DNA of 21,778 bases from positions 1-21,778 of the forward strand of contig JAPSKG010000006.1 in assembly GCA_031177795.1 (NCBI GenBank), written 5' to 3'. This document shows positions 7,030 to 15,030 of the stretch, one piece after another. The DNA comes from Domibacillus sp. Its GTDB lineage: Bacteria; Bacillota; Bacilli; Bacillales; Domibacillaceae. Every line of letters starts with the position of its first letter. The first letter of the stretch is position 1. The position numbers and the translations under genes are program-made. Under the pieces are notes generated by a model. The model was not told where the DNA came from. It made no database searches and saw only the letters and a program-made list of their open reading frames with translations.

Positions 7030-8347
7030 CGGCTTGTCCTCCTTCATCCGGCAAAAGTTTTTTCCATACCCCATTGTACTTATAATACCAGTACGGCTTT
7101 AAAGCCAGGATTTTCGGTGATTCCCGTTCAAGTGTCATTTCATAGCCAATACGCATGTCCGTTAAATACAAAGGATTAAACTTTTCTTGATTCAGCACTT
7201 GTTTTAAAGCTTCTTCACCACTTTTTAATTCAACTGTTTTTCCGGATTCCGGAAGAGGATTATCCAGTTGAATAACAAAAGAAGAACGGTCATATTGATA
7301 AATTCGGTCACGTCCCCAGATTTGTGATATTTCTGCCATTCCCTGTTGATTAAAAACCGGAAAATCGCCTAAAAACAGACGGTAGCTAATATCTGAAGAG
7401 CCTGGTTCTGCTTTAAATAAACGGTAGTTGTCCACCCATCCATTATGATCGTTAACAAAGCTGATACTTTTTTCAATTAACTGGTCAAGTGTCATAGGCT
7501 GCGTGCTTTCAGCTGAATTCACGTATCTGATCACACCTGTTTTGCTGTTTATGCGCATAAAGCTCGAACCATCGGTATACTCTTCACTTTCAGCACGAGA
7601 TCCTCGCCTCACGTAACTTGGGTCATTGAATAAAGCCCGCTTAAAGGTTTCTGAATCAATTTGTTCCGGCAAATAATTTCGCACAGAAAGAACAGGAGGT
7701 TTTTCCCGCACATATAACAGGGCTCCTCGTGGAATTTGATAAGTAAAATAAGGTTCCAGCCTTTTTGTTTTTTCTAAGTAATGGTTTTTAAATTCATTTA
7801 AGGAAACTGCATCAATTTGGCTTTTAAAAACAAGGCGTTCTTCAACAGAAATAAAATAAACGAATGCTTTGTTTTTTTCTTTTTCCGCTTGAGTAACAAC
7901 AATCCGATCAAACACAGCATTAGGAACATTCGATTCATTAAATTGAAAAATGTTTTTTATTGTTTTGAATGGAATAGATGAAGAAAAAAACAATTCAACA
8001 TGTGACTCGCCTTTTAAAAGCTCGGAAAACTCCAATTCATTCAAGGAACTTGAAATATTCTCGGGTTCATAAAAAGACCATGTTGCCATTTCTTTCATGA
8101 CCCATGTTAACTCTTTTTCAGAAATTGTCCCAAAATGACTTTCCTCTAAATGTGAAACAATCTTTGAGGGTTTGAGCAACTCAGAAATTTTAAGTTGTTT
8201 TCCAATCTCCACTTCTGTGACTATATCATCCGTTCCATCTTTAATGGTTTCGTAAGAAGGCTGATAGTTCCAAATCCCCCAGGTGAAAGCAAGACTTATC
8301 AGCACAAGCAATACGAGCGCAACGGATTTTATTTTTTCATAGTTCAT
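7016..8347 (-). CDS. walH: WalH, membrane regulator of the WalK kinase
   Basis: The 443-residue protein has one N-terminal membrane helix (about residues 6-27) followed by a large extracellular YycH-type region. It is the partner of WalI in negative control of WalK. The start is taken as the ATG at 8347, which overlaps the walK stop as ATGA and yields the family N-terminus MNYEKIKS. A TTG six bases upstream is the alternative. An AGAGGA stretch about nine bases upstream serves as binding site. The extracellular domain has no recognisable catalytic motif, as expected for this family. Confidence 0.95.
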   Translation of the reverse strand: MNYEKIKSVALVLLVLISLAFTWGIWNYQPSYETIKDGTDDIVTEVEIGKQLKISELLKPSKIVSHLEESHFGTISEKELTWVMKEMATWSFYEPENISSSLNELEFSELLKGESHVELFFSSSIPFKTIKNIFQFNESNVPNAVFDRIVVTQAEKEKNKAFVYFISVEERLVFKSQIDAVSLNEFKNHYLEKTKRLEPYFTYQIPRGALLYVREKPPVLSVRNYLPEQIDSETFKRALFNDPSYVRRGSRAESEEYTDGSSFMRINSKTGVIRYVNSAESTQPMTLDQLIEKSISFVNDHNGWVDNYRLFKAEPGSSDISYRLFLGDFPVFNQQGMAEISQIWGRDRIYQYDRSSFVIQLDNPLPESGKTVELKSGEEALKQVLNQEKFNPLYLTDMRIGYEMTLERESPKILALKPYWYYKYNGVWKKLLPDEGGQADGLE

Positions 8348-10167
8348 TCCCAATCATCCTCTTCGGAAAGATCCGCCGGCAGCGTAAAGAAAATCGTTGT
8401 GCCCTTTCCTTCCACACTTCTTGCCCAAATATGGCCGCCGTGCGCGGTAATGAGTTCTTTTGCAATAGCAAGCCCGAGTCCGGTACCGCCCATTTTTCTT
8501 GACCGGGCTCTATCTACCCTGTAAAAGCGTTCAAAAATGCGTTCAAGGCTTTTTTTCGGTATCCCCATTCCCTGGTCACTTATACTTACTTGAATTGTAT
8601 TTCCATGTTCCTCTACTTTAAAGGAAATAAGGCCGCCTTCCGGTGAATATTTTAGTGCATTCGAAATAATGTTATCAATAACCTGCGTTAATTTATCCTG
8701 GTCGATCGTAACATAAATCGGATAACGGGGCAGTTTGCGGCGAAACGTTACTTCTTGTGATTTGGTCATTTCAAAACGGTCGATAATTTTATTGAAGAAC
8801 TCGATAAAATCCGTATCTTTTTTTGTTAAATTGTACTCTTTGCTATCAAACTTGGATAGCTGCAGCAAATCATTAACAAGACGAATCATTCGCTCTGTTT
8901 CCGTTTGTGTAACATCCAGAAAATTCGGCGCAATATCCGGATCCTGCCATGCCCCATCAGCAAGAGCTTCTAAATAACTGCGCATCGTTGTAAGAGGTGT
9001 TCGCAATTCATGAGACACATTTGTTACAAACTCACGCCGTTCCATTTCAATTTTTTCTTGTTCAGTGATGTCATGTAAAACGGTGATAAGGCCGTTTACA
9101 AAACCTGTTTCTTTTTGAATCACTGAAAAGTTTGCTCTTAAAATATACGGCCTGTCATGTGTACTGTAATCGAGAATAACAGAATCTTGTTCATTCAATA
9201 AATCATCAAATGAATAGTCTTCTTCCAAGTTTAGTAAAGAAACAATCGGCTGTGAGATAACTGTTTCACGTGAAACATTCAGCATTTTTGAAGCCGGTTC
9301 ATTAATTAAAATAACGCGGCCGCGGCGATCTGTGGCAATAACACCATCTGTCATAAACGACAAGACAGACGATAGCTTTCGGCGCTCTCCTTCTGTTGTC
9401 GCCTGTGCTTCTTGAAGCCTTTTTGTTAAATTGTTAAAGGTTACCGCAAGTTCACCGATTTCATCTTGTCCGTAAACTTTTACTTTGCGTGAAAAGTTTC
9501 CTTTGCCAAGCGCAACCGCCTGACGCCTCATATCAGTAATCGGCCTTGTAATCGTTCTTGCTAACGTAATTCCAAGAATGGCTGTTACAACAAGCGCTAA
9601 AATCGCTGCGGAAAACAAAATTTCATTAATATCGTCCAGCTGGCTAAATACTGTTTCAATATCTCCGATTAAATAAACCGCTCCAATTACTTCACTGTTG
9701 GATAAAATCGGCGAAGTTAAAACCCACACACGCTGCCCGGATTTTTCATCAATGTACATTTCGTTTTCAGTTGCACCGGCAGAAAGCGCCCTCTTCACGG
9801 TAATATCAGTCATCCGCTGGCCAACAATGCCGCGGTTATTCATATCAGAAGTACCAATAATCCGGCTTCTTAAATCAATTACTCTTACTTCTTTAATATC
9901 ACCTGCAGAAAAATCCTCTAATATTCGGCGAATATCTTGCTCAAGCGTATTTGACTCTTCATTGCGCTCTTTTTGCATTTCTTCACGCAAATTGTATTCA
10001 AGTAAATTCACACGTTCCTGCAAAGACGTTTTAAAGTTTGTTGTAAATTTTTCTTCAAGAGAGTTAACGAAATACACGCTGATAATTTGCATGGCAAATA
10101 AAATAAGCAGCACGTAAATCAACACAAACTTCATTTGAATTGAACGAAAAAATCCTACCCGCTTCAT
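8344..10167 (-). CDS. walK: sensor histidine kinase WalK
   Basis: The 607-residue kinase senses cell-wall state and phosphorylates WalR. Domains in order: a membrane helix (~13-34), an extracellular Cache-like domain (~35-180), a second helix (~183-203), HAMP (~204-256), PAS (~262-370), HisKA with phosphoacceptor H386 in SHELRTPL, and an HATPase domain. The ATPase shows N503 in the N box, DQGMGIP (531-537) and GGTGLGLAI (560-568). All catalytic boxes are intact. The ATG at 10167 lies five bases after the walR stop. Its binding site AGGAGT runs into the walR stop codon, so the pair is tightly coupled. WalRK controls autolysins and is essential in B. subtilis. Confidence 0.98.
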   Translation of the reverse strand: MKRVGFFRSIQMKFVLIYVLLILFAMQIISVYFVNSLEEKFTTNFKTSLQERVNLLEYNLREEMQKERNEESNTLEQDIRRILEDFSAGDIKEVRVIDLRSRIIGTSDMNNRGIVGQRMTDITVKRALSAGATENEMYIDEKSGQRVWVLTSPILSNSEVIGAVYLIGDIETVFSQLDDINEILFSAAILALVVTAILGITLARTITRPITDMRRQAVALGKGNFSRKVKVYGQDEIGELAVTFNNLTKRLQEAQATTEGERRKLSSVLSFMTDGVIATDRRGRVILINEPASKMLNVSRETVISQPIVSLLNLEEDYSFDDLLNEQDSVILDYSTHDRPYILRANFSVIQKETGFVNGLITVLHDITEQEKIEMERREFVTNVSHELRTPLTTMRSYLEALADGAWQDPDIAPNFLDVTQTETERMIRLVNDLLQLSKFDSKEYNLTKKDTDFIEFFNKIIDRFEMTKSQEVTFRRKLPRYPIYVTIDQDKLTQVIDNIISNALKYSPEGGLISFKVEEHGNTIQVSISDQGMGIPKKSLERIFERFYRVDRARSRKMGGTGLGLAIAKELITAHGGHIWARSVEGKGTTIFFTLPADLSEEDDWE

Positions 10168-10172
10168 TCCGG

Positions 10173-10883
10173 TTACTCCTGTTCAGGGTTGCGCAAATAA
10201 TAGCCTACTCCTCTGCGCGTCACGATCCATGACGGGTGGCTCGGATTGTCTTCAATCTTTTCACGAAGGCGTCTGACTGTTACATCTACTGTGCGGACAT
10301 CTCCATAGTAATCATAGCCCCATACGGTTTGCAGCAAGTGCTCACGTGTCATTACTTGCCCGATATGCTTCGCCAAATAATGAAGAAGTTCAAATTCGCG
10401 ATGCGTTAGTTCAATGGTTTCCCCTCGCTTAGACACGATGTAAGCATCAGGGTGAATGGTCAGTGCCCCCACTGTGATTTCATTGGTTTCTTCTTCTGCT
10501 TCTTCCTGAGCAGGCAAAGCTTGATGGCGCCGCAAATTAGCTTTTACCCGGGCAATAAGTTCCCTTGTGGAAAACGGCTTTGTCACATAATCATCTGCAC
10601 CTAATTCAAGTCCCAGCACTTTATCAATCTCAGAATCTTTGGCTGTCAGCATAATAATGGGCATTTCATATTTTTTACGAACTTCACGGCACACTTCCAT
10701 TCCATCACGTCCTGGAAGCATGATATCAAGCAAGATAAGATCCGGCTGCATTTCTTCGACCATTTCCACTGCCTGGTCGCCATCATAAGCACACTGAACA
10801 TCGTATCCTTCTTTTTTCAAATTAAACTGCAAAATATCTGCAATTGGCCTTTCATCATCAACAACCAATATTTTCTTTTGCAT
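10173..10883 (-). CDS. walR: response regulator WalR
   Basis: This 236-residue OmpR/PhoB-class regulator has a receiver domain with phosphoacceptor D53 (LLDIM), acidic residues D9, D10 and E11, and the conserved lysine in TKPFS. An acidic linker (AEEETNE) leads to a winged-helix DNA-binding domain from about residue 133, including RTVDVTVRRLREKIE and the C-terminal RGVGYYLRNPEQE. It binds TGTWAH-N5-TGTWAH repeats to control cell-wall hydrolase genes. It is the first gene of the operon walR-walK-walH-walI-walJ. GAGGGAC upstream of the ATG serves as ribosome binding site. I could not point to a convincing promoter in the AT-rich upstream region. Confidence 0.98.
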   Translation of the reverse strand: MQKKILVVDDERPIADILQFNLKKEGYDVQCAYDGDQAVEMVEEMQPDLILLDIMLPGRDGMEVCREVRKKYEMPIIMLTAKDSEIDKVLGLELGADDYVTKPFSTRELIARVKANLRRHQALPAQEEAEEETNEITVGALTIHPDAYIVSKRGETIELTHREFELLHYLAKHIGQVMTREHLLQTVWGYDYYGDVRTVDVTVRRLREKIEDNPSHPSWIVTRRGVGYYLRNPEQE

Positions 10884-11032
10884 ATTATATGTCCCTCACT
10901 TTTATGTTCACTAAATAAAGATGGCTTCAAATATTATATTTTATCATATTTTTATGTCTTTCGCTTTTCTTAACTTTATCATGTGGCTGAAACACGAGTA
11001 CTATACTAACGGAAAATAAAAGAAGAAATAAC
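10884..11032. other. AT-rich walR upstream region
   Basis: This should hold the walR promoter. Several TATAAT/TATGAT-like hexamers lie at 10930-10955 on the minus strand, but none has a good -35 partner at the right spacing. No TGTWAH repeat was seen, so autoregulation by WalR is not evident here. Confidence 0.4.
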
Positions 11033-11071
11033 AAAAAGCACCACGGGAGCGAAATCACCGCGATGCTTTTT
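11033..11071 (-). terminator. terminator downstream of tRNA-Phe
   Basis: AAAAAGCA (11033-11040) pairs with TGCTTTTT (11064-11071), and CGG/CCG pairs extend the stem inside. It begins four bases after the tRNA-Phe 3' end and shows a U run on the minus-strand transcript. Confidence 0.75.
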
Positions 11072-11074
11072 CAA

Positions 11075-11147
11075 TGGCTCAGGACGGAATCGAACCGCCG
11101 ACACAAGGATTTTCAGTCCTTTGCTCTACCAACTGAGCTACTGAGCC
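11075..11147 (-). tRNA. tRNA-Phe (anticodon GAA)
   Basis: The cloverleaf is complete on the minus strand: acceptor GGCTCAG/CTGAGCC, D arm AGCTCAGTTGGTAGAGC, anticodon loop CTGAAAA giving GAA, and T arm with GGTTCGATTCC. It is 73 bases long, ends with A73, and has no genome-encoded CCA. Confidence 0.97.
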
Positions 11148-11203
11148 GACATTCATCTGCATTCAATCAAACTAAATACTTATTTTTAATTTTGTTCTTG
11201 GGA

Positions 11204-11232
11204 ATTATGTATGTAATTTAAAGTATTTTCAA
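11204..11232 (-). promoter_or_regulatory. candidate tRNA-Phe promoter
   Basis: TTGAAA (-35, 11227-11232) and CATAAT (-10, 11204-11209) are separated by exactly 17 bases on the minus strand. They lie downstream of the tRNA-Asp hairpin and about 57 bases upstream of tRNA-Phe. Confidence 0.5.
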
Positions 11233-11249
11233 AATTTTCAAAAAACATA

Positions 11250-11294
11250 GCGGCCGTTACTTTTGAAGGACAATTCATAGTGGAAGACGGCCGC
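11250..11294 (-). terminator. GC-rich hairpin after tRNA-Asp, probable terminator
   Basis: The perfect 8-bp arms GCGGCCGT (11250-11257) and ACGGCCGC (11287-11294) enclose a 29-base loop. On the minus strand a run of six T residues follows a few bases after the stem. The large loop makes this a less typical terminator. Confidence 0.5.
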
Positions 11295-11332
11295 CATCAA
11301 GACATAACGATAGGTTAAAGTAAAAGTAAAAA

Positions 11333-11409
11333 TGGCGGTCCGGACGGGACTCGAACCCGCGACCTCCTGCGTGACAGGCAGGCATTCTAACCAACTGAAC
11401 TACCGGACC
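11333..11409 (-). tRNA. tRNA-Asp (anticodon GTC)
   Basis: On the minus strand: acceptor GGTCCGG/CCGGACC, D arm AGTTCAGTTGGTTAGAAT, anticodon loop CTGTCAC giving GTC, and T arm with GGGTTCGAGTCCC. It is 77 bases long including the encoded CCA. An Asp and a Phe tRNA between walR and purA match the trnY position as I remember it from B. subtilis. Confidence 0.97.
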
Positions 11410-11444
11410 AAATATGTTTATCTTGTTTTCTAACAACTTCGTTA

Positions 11445-11473
11445 ATAGTATCACATGCCTATGGGGGTGACAA
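11445..11473 (-). promoter_or_regulatory. tRNA-Asp promoter
   Basis: TTGTCA (-35, 11468-11473) and TACTAT (-10, 11445-11450) on the minus strand are separated by 17 bases and end about 35 bases before the tRNA. Hexamers and spacing both fit a housekeeping promoter well. Confidence 0.65.
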
Positions 11474-11666
11474 TACATTTTCAAAAAAATTGTCGAAAAA
11501 AAACGAATAAAACCCTGAAAATTTGACAATTTTACGTCAATTTCCAAACATTCAAAGAAAATAAAGACAAATTCCAGCAATTTGTTTGTTTTTAGCAGAA
11601 CAATCTTTTTCTCCTTTAAAAAAATCATTAAATTAAATTTTGTATTGCTGGTCTTTTAGCAATAAA
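11474..11666. other. AT-rich spacer between the purA terminator and the tRNA-Asp promoter
   Basis: No gene was seen. An open minus-strand frame runs through here and the tRNA, but its only protein-like part is tRNA-Asp read as codons. Confidence 0.4.
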
Positions 11667-11693
11667 AAAACCGGCTTTTTCAAAGCCGGTTTT
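11667..11693 (-). terminator. purA terminator
   Basis: CCGGCTTT (11671-11678) and AAAGCCGG (11682-11689) pair over a 3-base loop, extended by AAAA/TTTT. A run of seven U residues follows in the minus-strand transcript. It lies about 16 bases after the purA stop. Confidence 0.88.
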
Positions 11694-11709
11694 AACGTTA
11701 AAAAAGAAA

Positions 11710-12996
11710 TTAGCTCCAGACGCTGCGAACAATGTTTGTTTGATTGCGGTCTGGGCCTACAGAAAACACAGATAAAGGAATGCCTGTCAGCTGTGATACA
11801 CGCTCAATATAATGGCGAGCATTTTCAGGAAGCTCATTCAGGTTTTTAACACCTGTGATGTCTTCTGTCCAGCCTGGAAGCTCTTCGTAAACAGGTTCAC
11901 ATTCTGCAAGTGTGCGAAGGTTTGCCGGATATTCCGTAATCAATTCACCTTTGTAACGGTAAGCCGTACAAATTTTCAGTGTTTCAATGCCCGTTAACAC
12001 ATCAATTGAATTTAATGAAAGATCTGTTAAACCGCTGACGCGTCGTGCATGGCGGACAACCACACTGTCAAACCAGCCAACGCGGCGCGGCCGTCCAGTT
12101 GTTGTGCCATATTCACGGCCTACTTCACGGATACGATCACCAATTTCATTGTTTAACTCTGTTGGGAATGGACCGTCACCAACACGTGTTGTGTATGCTT
12201 TTGAAACACCCACAACATGCGAGATTTTTGATGGACCAACACCAGAACCAATTGTTACCCCGCCGGCAACCGGATTTGAAGACGTTACAAATGGATATGT
12301 TCCCTGGTCGATATCAAGCATAACGCCCTGGGCACCTTCAAATAAAACGCGGCGTCCTTCATCAAGTGCATCATTTAACACAACCGATGTATCGCAGACA
12401 AGACCTTTGATTTGCTGGCCGTATTCATAATACTCGTCTAAAATATCTTCTACTTTAAAGCCTTCTGTTTCATAAAACAGTTCAAGAAGACGGTTTTTTT
12501 CCGCAATATTATGTGTTAGCTTTTCTTCAAATGTTTCACGGTCCAAAAGATCTGCGATACGAATTCCCATACGCGCAGCTTTATCCATATAAGCAGGCCC
12601 AATGCCTTTTTTAGTTGTGCCAATTTTATTGGCGCCTTTGCGCTCTTCTTCCACTTCATCAATTTTCAAATGATAAGGCAAAATAACATGCGCCCGGTTT
12701 GAAATCCGAAGATTGTCCGTTGATACACCGTGTCCATGCAAATACTCTAATTCTTTTACAAGCGCTTTCGGATCCACAACCATACCGTTTCCGATTACAC
12801 AAATTTTATCCGAATAAAAAATACCGGATGGAATTAAATGAAGTTTGTATGTAACACCATTAAATTTAATTGTATGACCCGCATTGTTACCGCCCTGGTA
12901 ACGGGCTACGACTTCTGCGTTTTCAGAAAGAAAATCTGTTACTTTCCCTTTTCCTTCATCGCCCCACTGCGTTCCTACTACGACTACTGATGACAT
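11710..12996 (-). CDS. purA: adenylosuccinate synthetase PurA
   Basis: PurA joins IMP and aspartate using GTP to form adenylosuccinate, the first committed step to AMP. The 428-residue protein carries the GTQWGDEGKGK loop (residues 8-18) with catalytic D13, and the NNAGHT segment with H41. These positions equal those of the well-studied E. coli enzyme. The IMP/GTP-binding segments GTTTGRPRRVGW and SVGPDRNQ are present. The ATG at 12996 is chosen over a GTG nine bases upstream, because GGAGGT (13004-13009) lies seven bases before the ATG and would overlap the GTG. The gene stands alone, with its own promoter and terminator. A PurR-like inverted repeat overlaps the -35. Confidence 0.98.
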   Translation of the reverse strand: MSSVVVVGTQWGDEGKGKVTDFLSENAEVVARYQGGNNAGHTIKFNGVTYKLHLIPSGIFYSDKICVIGNGMVVDPKALVKELEYLHGHGVSTDNLRISNRAHVILPYHLKIDEVEEERKGANKIGTTKKGIGPAYMDKAARMGIRIADLLDRETFEEKLTHNIAEKNRLLELFYETEGFKVEDILDEYYEYGQQIKGLVCDTSVVLNDALDEGRRVLFEGAQGVMLDIDQGTYPFVTSSNPVAGGVTIGSGVGPSKISHVVGVSKAYTTRVGDGPFPTELNNEIGDRIREVGREYGTTTGRPRRVGWFDSVVVRHARRVSGLTDLSLNSIDVLTGIETLKICTAYRYKGELITEYPANLRTLAECEPVYEELPGWTEDITGVKNLNELPENARHYIERVSQLTGIPLSVFSVGPDRNQTNIVRSVWS

Positions 12997-13044
12997 TTTT
13001 TGCACCTCCGAAGGTTCATGAAAAACGTTTTGTCAAACACATTC

Positions 13045-13074
13045 ATTTTAACAGTAAAAAACACTGTTCGTCAA
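13045..13074 (-). promoter_or_regulatory. candidate purA promoter
   Basis: TTGACG (-35, 13069-13074) and TAAAAT (-10, 13045-13050) on the minus strand are separated by 18 bases. They lie 49-78 bases upstream of the purA ATG. No competing gene overlaps. Confidence 0.5.
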
Positions 13075-13090
13075 ACAGAAAAGACGAACA
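13065..13090. promoter_or_regulatory. PurR-like operator (CGAAC inverted repeat)
   Basis: A perfect 8-bp inverted repeat: TGTTCGTC (13065-13072), ten spacer bases, then GACGAACA (13083-13090). Each arm contains the CGAAC core of the B. subtilis PurBox (AWWWCCGAACWWT). One arm overlaps the -35 hexamer of the candidate purA promoter. The spacing may not be the canonical PurR arrangement, which I cannot verify here. Confidence 0.5.
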
Positions 13091-13128
13091 TTTTAAGTTA
13101 TTCCAAAACATTTATTCGCTTTTTAATT

Positions 13129-13157
13129 AAAAAAGCCAGCAAATCGCTGACTTTTTT
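13129..13157 (-). terminator. dnaC terminator
   Basis: The arms 13129-13140 and 13146-13157 pair, with one U-G wobble in the minus-strand transcript and a 5-base loop. A U run follows. The stem overlaps the first bases of the dnaC stop codon (13156-13158). Confidence 0.8.
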
Positions 13158-14520
13158 ATGCTCCGGGCGGCGCTCCCATTTCATCCATTCGGCGCTCCAC
13201 GTTTACAAATTTATTGTATTCTTTTACAAAAGCAAGCTCTACCGTCCCAGTCGGGCCATTCCGCTGCTTTGCAATAATGATTTCAATCATATTTTTGTTT
13301 TCTGATTCTTTGTCATAATAATCATCACGGTACAAGAAAGCCACGATATCAGCATCCTGCTCAATGGAACCAGATTCTCGAATATCAGACATCATTGGAC
13401 GCTTGTCCTGCCGCTGCTCTACACCACGTGAAAGCTGGGAAAGAGCAATAACAGGCACTTCCAGTTCCCGGGCAAGTGATTTTAAAGAACGCGAAATTTC
13501 CGATACTTCCTGCTGGCGGTTTTCGCCGGAACGGCCATTTCCTTGAATAAGCTGCAAGTAATCGATCAAAATCATTCCCAGTCCCTGTTCTTGCTTTAAG
13601 CGGCGGCACTTTGAACGAATTTCTCCGATCCGGACACCTGGTGTATCATCAATATAAATTCCTGAGTTTGAAAGGCTGCCCATCGCCATCGTTAATTTGC
13701 GCCAGTCTTCATCTGTCAATGTTCCGGTCCGCAAGTTTTGTGCATTAATGTTTCCTTCTGCACAAAGCATACGCATAACCAGCTGTTCCGCTCCCATTTC
13801 CAAACTAAAGATAGCTACTGTTTCGTCTGTGTTTGTCGCAACGTTTTGCGCAATATTAAGAGCAAAAGCCGTTTTACCAACAGAAGGACGCGCGGCAACG
13901 ATAATTAAATCATTCCGCTGAAAACCAGCTGTCATTCGGTCGAGCTCTGCAAACCCTGTAGGAATACCTGTAACGTCTCCTTTGCGGTTGTGAAGAAGCT
14001 CAATGTTGTCATAGGTGCGGACAAGTACATCTTTAATGTTGTGGAATGCACCGGCATTTTTCCGCTGTGCCACTTCCATAATGCTTTTTTCTGCTTCACT
14101 CAGCAATCCTTCTACTTCGTCTTCTCGTTCATAACCATCTTTTGCAATTGTTGTGGCAGTCCGGATTAAACGGCGAAGAAGTGATTTTTCTTCCACAATG
14201 CGGGCATAATATTCGATATTAGCAGCTGTTGGAACAGCTGCAGCAAGCTCACTTAAATACGCAATCCCGCCAACATCTTCAATTAATTTCGCTGATGCCA
14301 AATCTTCTGTAACGGTCACGACATCAACCGCTTTTCCATGATCCCCAAGTTTAAGCATCGTGGAATAAATTTGCTGGTGGGCATTTCGGTAAAAATCTTC
14401 CGGTATTAAAATTTCAGAAGCGACTGTTAACGCGGATGGCTCAAGAAAAATGGCCCCCAGTACAGCCTGTTCTGCTTCAATATTTTGCGGCGGCACACGG
14501 TCCGTTAATACATCGCTCAT
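13156..14520 (-). CDS. dnaC: replicative DNA helicase DnaC (DnaB family)
   Basis: This is the hexameric replication-fork helicase, called DnaC in B. subtilis and DnaB in E. coli. The 454-residue protein has the N-terminal primase-interaction domain (about 1-110, with PPQNIEAEQAVLG), a linker, and a RecA-like ATPase domain. Visible motifs are Walker A ARPSVGKT (210-217), the glutamate in FSLEMG (E240), Walker B MILIDYLQL (D320), and SQLSRGVEQR with the arginine finger region. AAGGAGGG upstream supports the ATG at 14520. A terminator-shaped hairpin (14540-14571) stands directly in front of this gene, between it and rplI. Expression must then rely on read-through or on a promoter inside rplI. 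Confidence 0.98.
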   Translation of the reverse strand: MSDVLTDRVPPQNIEAEQAVLGAIFLEPSALTVASEILIPEDFYRNAHQQIYSTMLKLGDHGKAVDVVTVTEDLASAKLIEDVGGIAYLSELAAAVPTAANIEYYARIVEEKSLLRRLIRTATTIAKDGYEREDEVEGLLSEAEKSIMEVAQRKNAGAFHNIKDVLVRTYDNIELLHNRKGDVTGIPTGFAELDRMTAGFQRNDLIIVAARPSVGKTAFALNIAQNVATNTDETVAIFSLEMGAEQLVMRMLCAEGNINAQNLRTGTLTDEDWRKLTMAMGSLSNSGIYIDDTPGVRIGEIRSKCRRLKQEQGLGMILIDYLQLIQGNGRSGENRQQEVSEISRSLKSLARELEVPVIALSQLSRGVEQRQDKRPMMSDIRESGSIEQDADIVAFLYRDDYYDKESENKNMIEIIIAKQRNGPTGTVELAFVKEYNKFVNVERRMDEMGAPPGA

Positions 14521-14539
14521 CGTTACCCTCCTTGCGCAA

Positions 14540-14571
14540 AAAATGTGATCAGAAAAATCCGATCACATTTT
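14540..14571 (-). terminator. terminator or attenuator between rplI and dnaC
   Basis: AAAATGTGATC (14540-14550) and GATCACATTTT (14561-14571) form a perfect 11-bp stem with a 10-base loop. Six U residues follow on the minus-strand transcript. Only about 20 bases separate it from the dnaC start. Confidence 0.75.
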
Positions 14572-14580
14572 CATACGTGT

Positions 14581-15030
14581 TTATTTTTCTTCTGTTACAT
14601 GTACTTTTAAAACAGCTGTTACTTCATTATGCAGCTTTACCGGCACGTTTGTGTAGCCAAGGCCGCGAATGCCATCTGGAAGATCCATCTTCCGTTTATC
14701 AAGTTTAATGTTATGCGTTTTTTTTAGTTCATCAGCTACTTGCTTTGCCGTAACAGAACCGAAAAGACGGCCTCCCTGTCCTGTTTTTGCTTGAAGCTCA
14801 ACCGTTAAAGCTTCCACTGTTTCTTTTAGCTTTTTGGCTTCTTCAAGTTCTTCTGCTGCAAGAGCCGCTTGTTTTTTCTTTTGAGCTTCAAGCGTATGCT
14901 GATTGCCAGATGTGGCTTCAACTGCATAACCATTTTTTATTAAAAAGTTATGTGCATACCCGTCTGCTACATTTTTCACTTCGCCTTTTTTTCCTTTGCC
15001 TTTTACGTCTTTTAAAAAGATGACTTTCAT
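14581..15030 (-). CDS. rplI: 50S ribosomal protein L9
   Basis: The 149-residue protein has the usual L9 layout: an N-terminal rRNA-binding domain beginning MKVIFLKDVKGKGKKGEVKNV, a long charged helix (about residues 45-80, rich in E, A and K), and a C-terminal domain. It binds 23S rRNA near the L1 stalk. Its ATG overlaps the gdpP stop by four bases (ATGA), so translation is coupled. It is the last gene of the yybS-gdpP-rplI unit before the hairpin at 14540-14571. Confidence 0.97.
   Translation of the reverse strand: MKVIFLKDVKGKGKKGEVKNVADGYAHNFLIKNGYAVEATSGNQHTLEAQKKKQAALAAEELEEAKKLKETVEALTVELQAKTGQGGRLFGSVTAKQVADELKKTHNIKLDKRKMDLPDGIRGLGYTNVPVKLHNEVTAVLKVHVTEEK

Noticed and set aside
11275..11628. 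117-residue minus-strand open frame
   Set aside because: Its only protein-like section is tRNA-Asp read as codons; the rest is AT-rich spacer.
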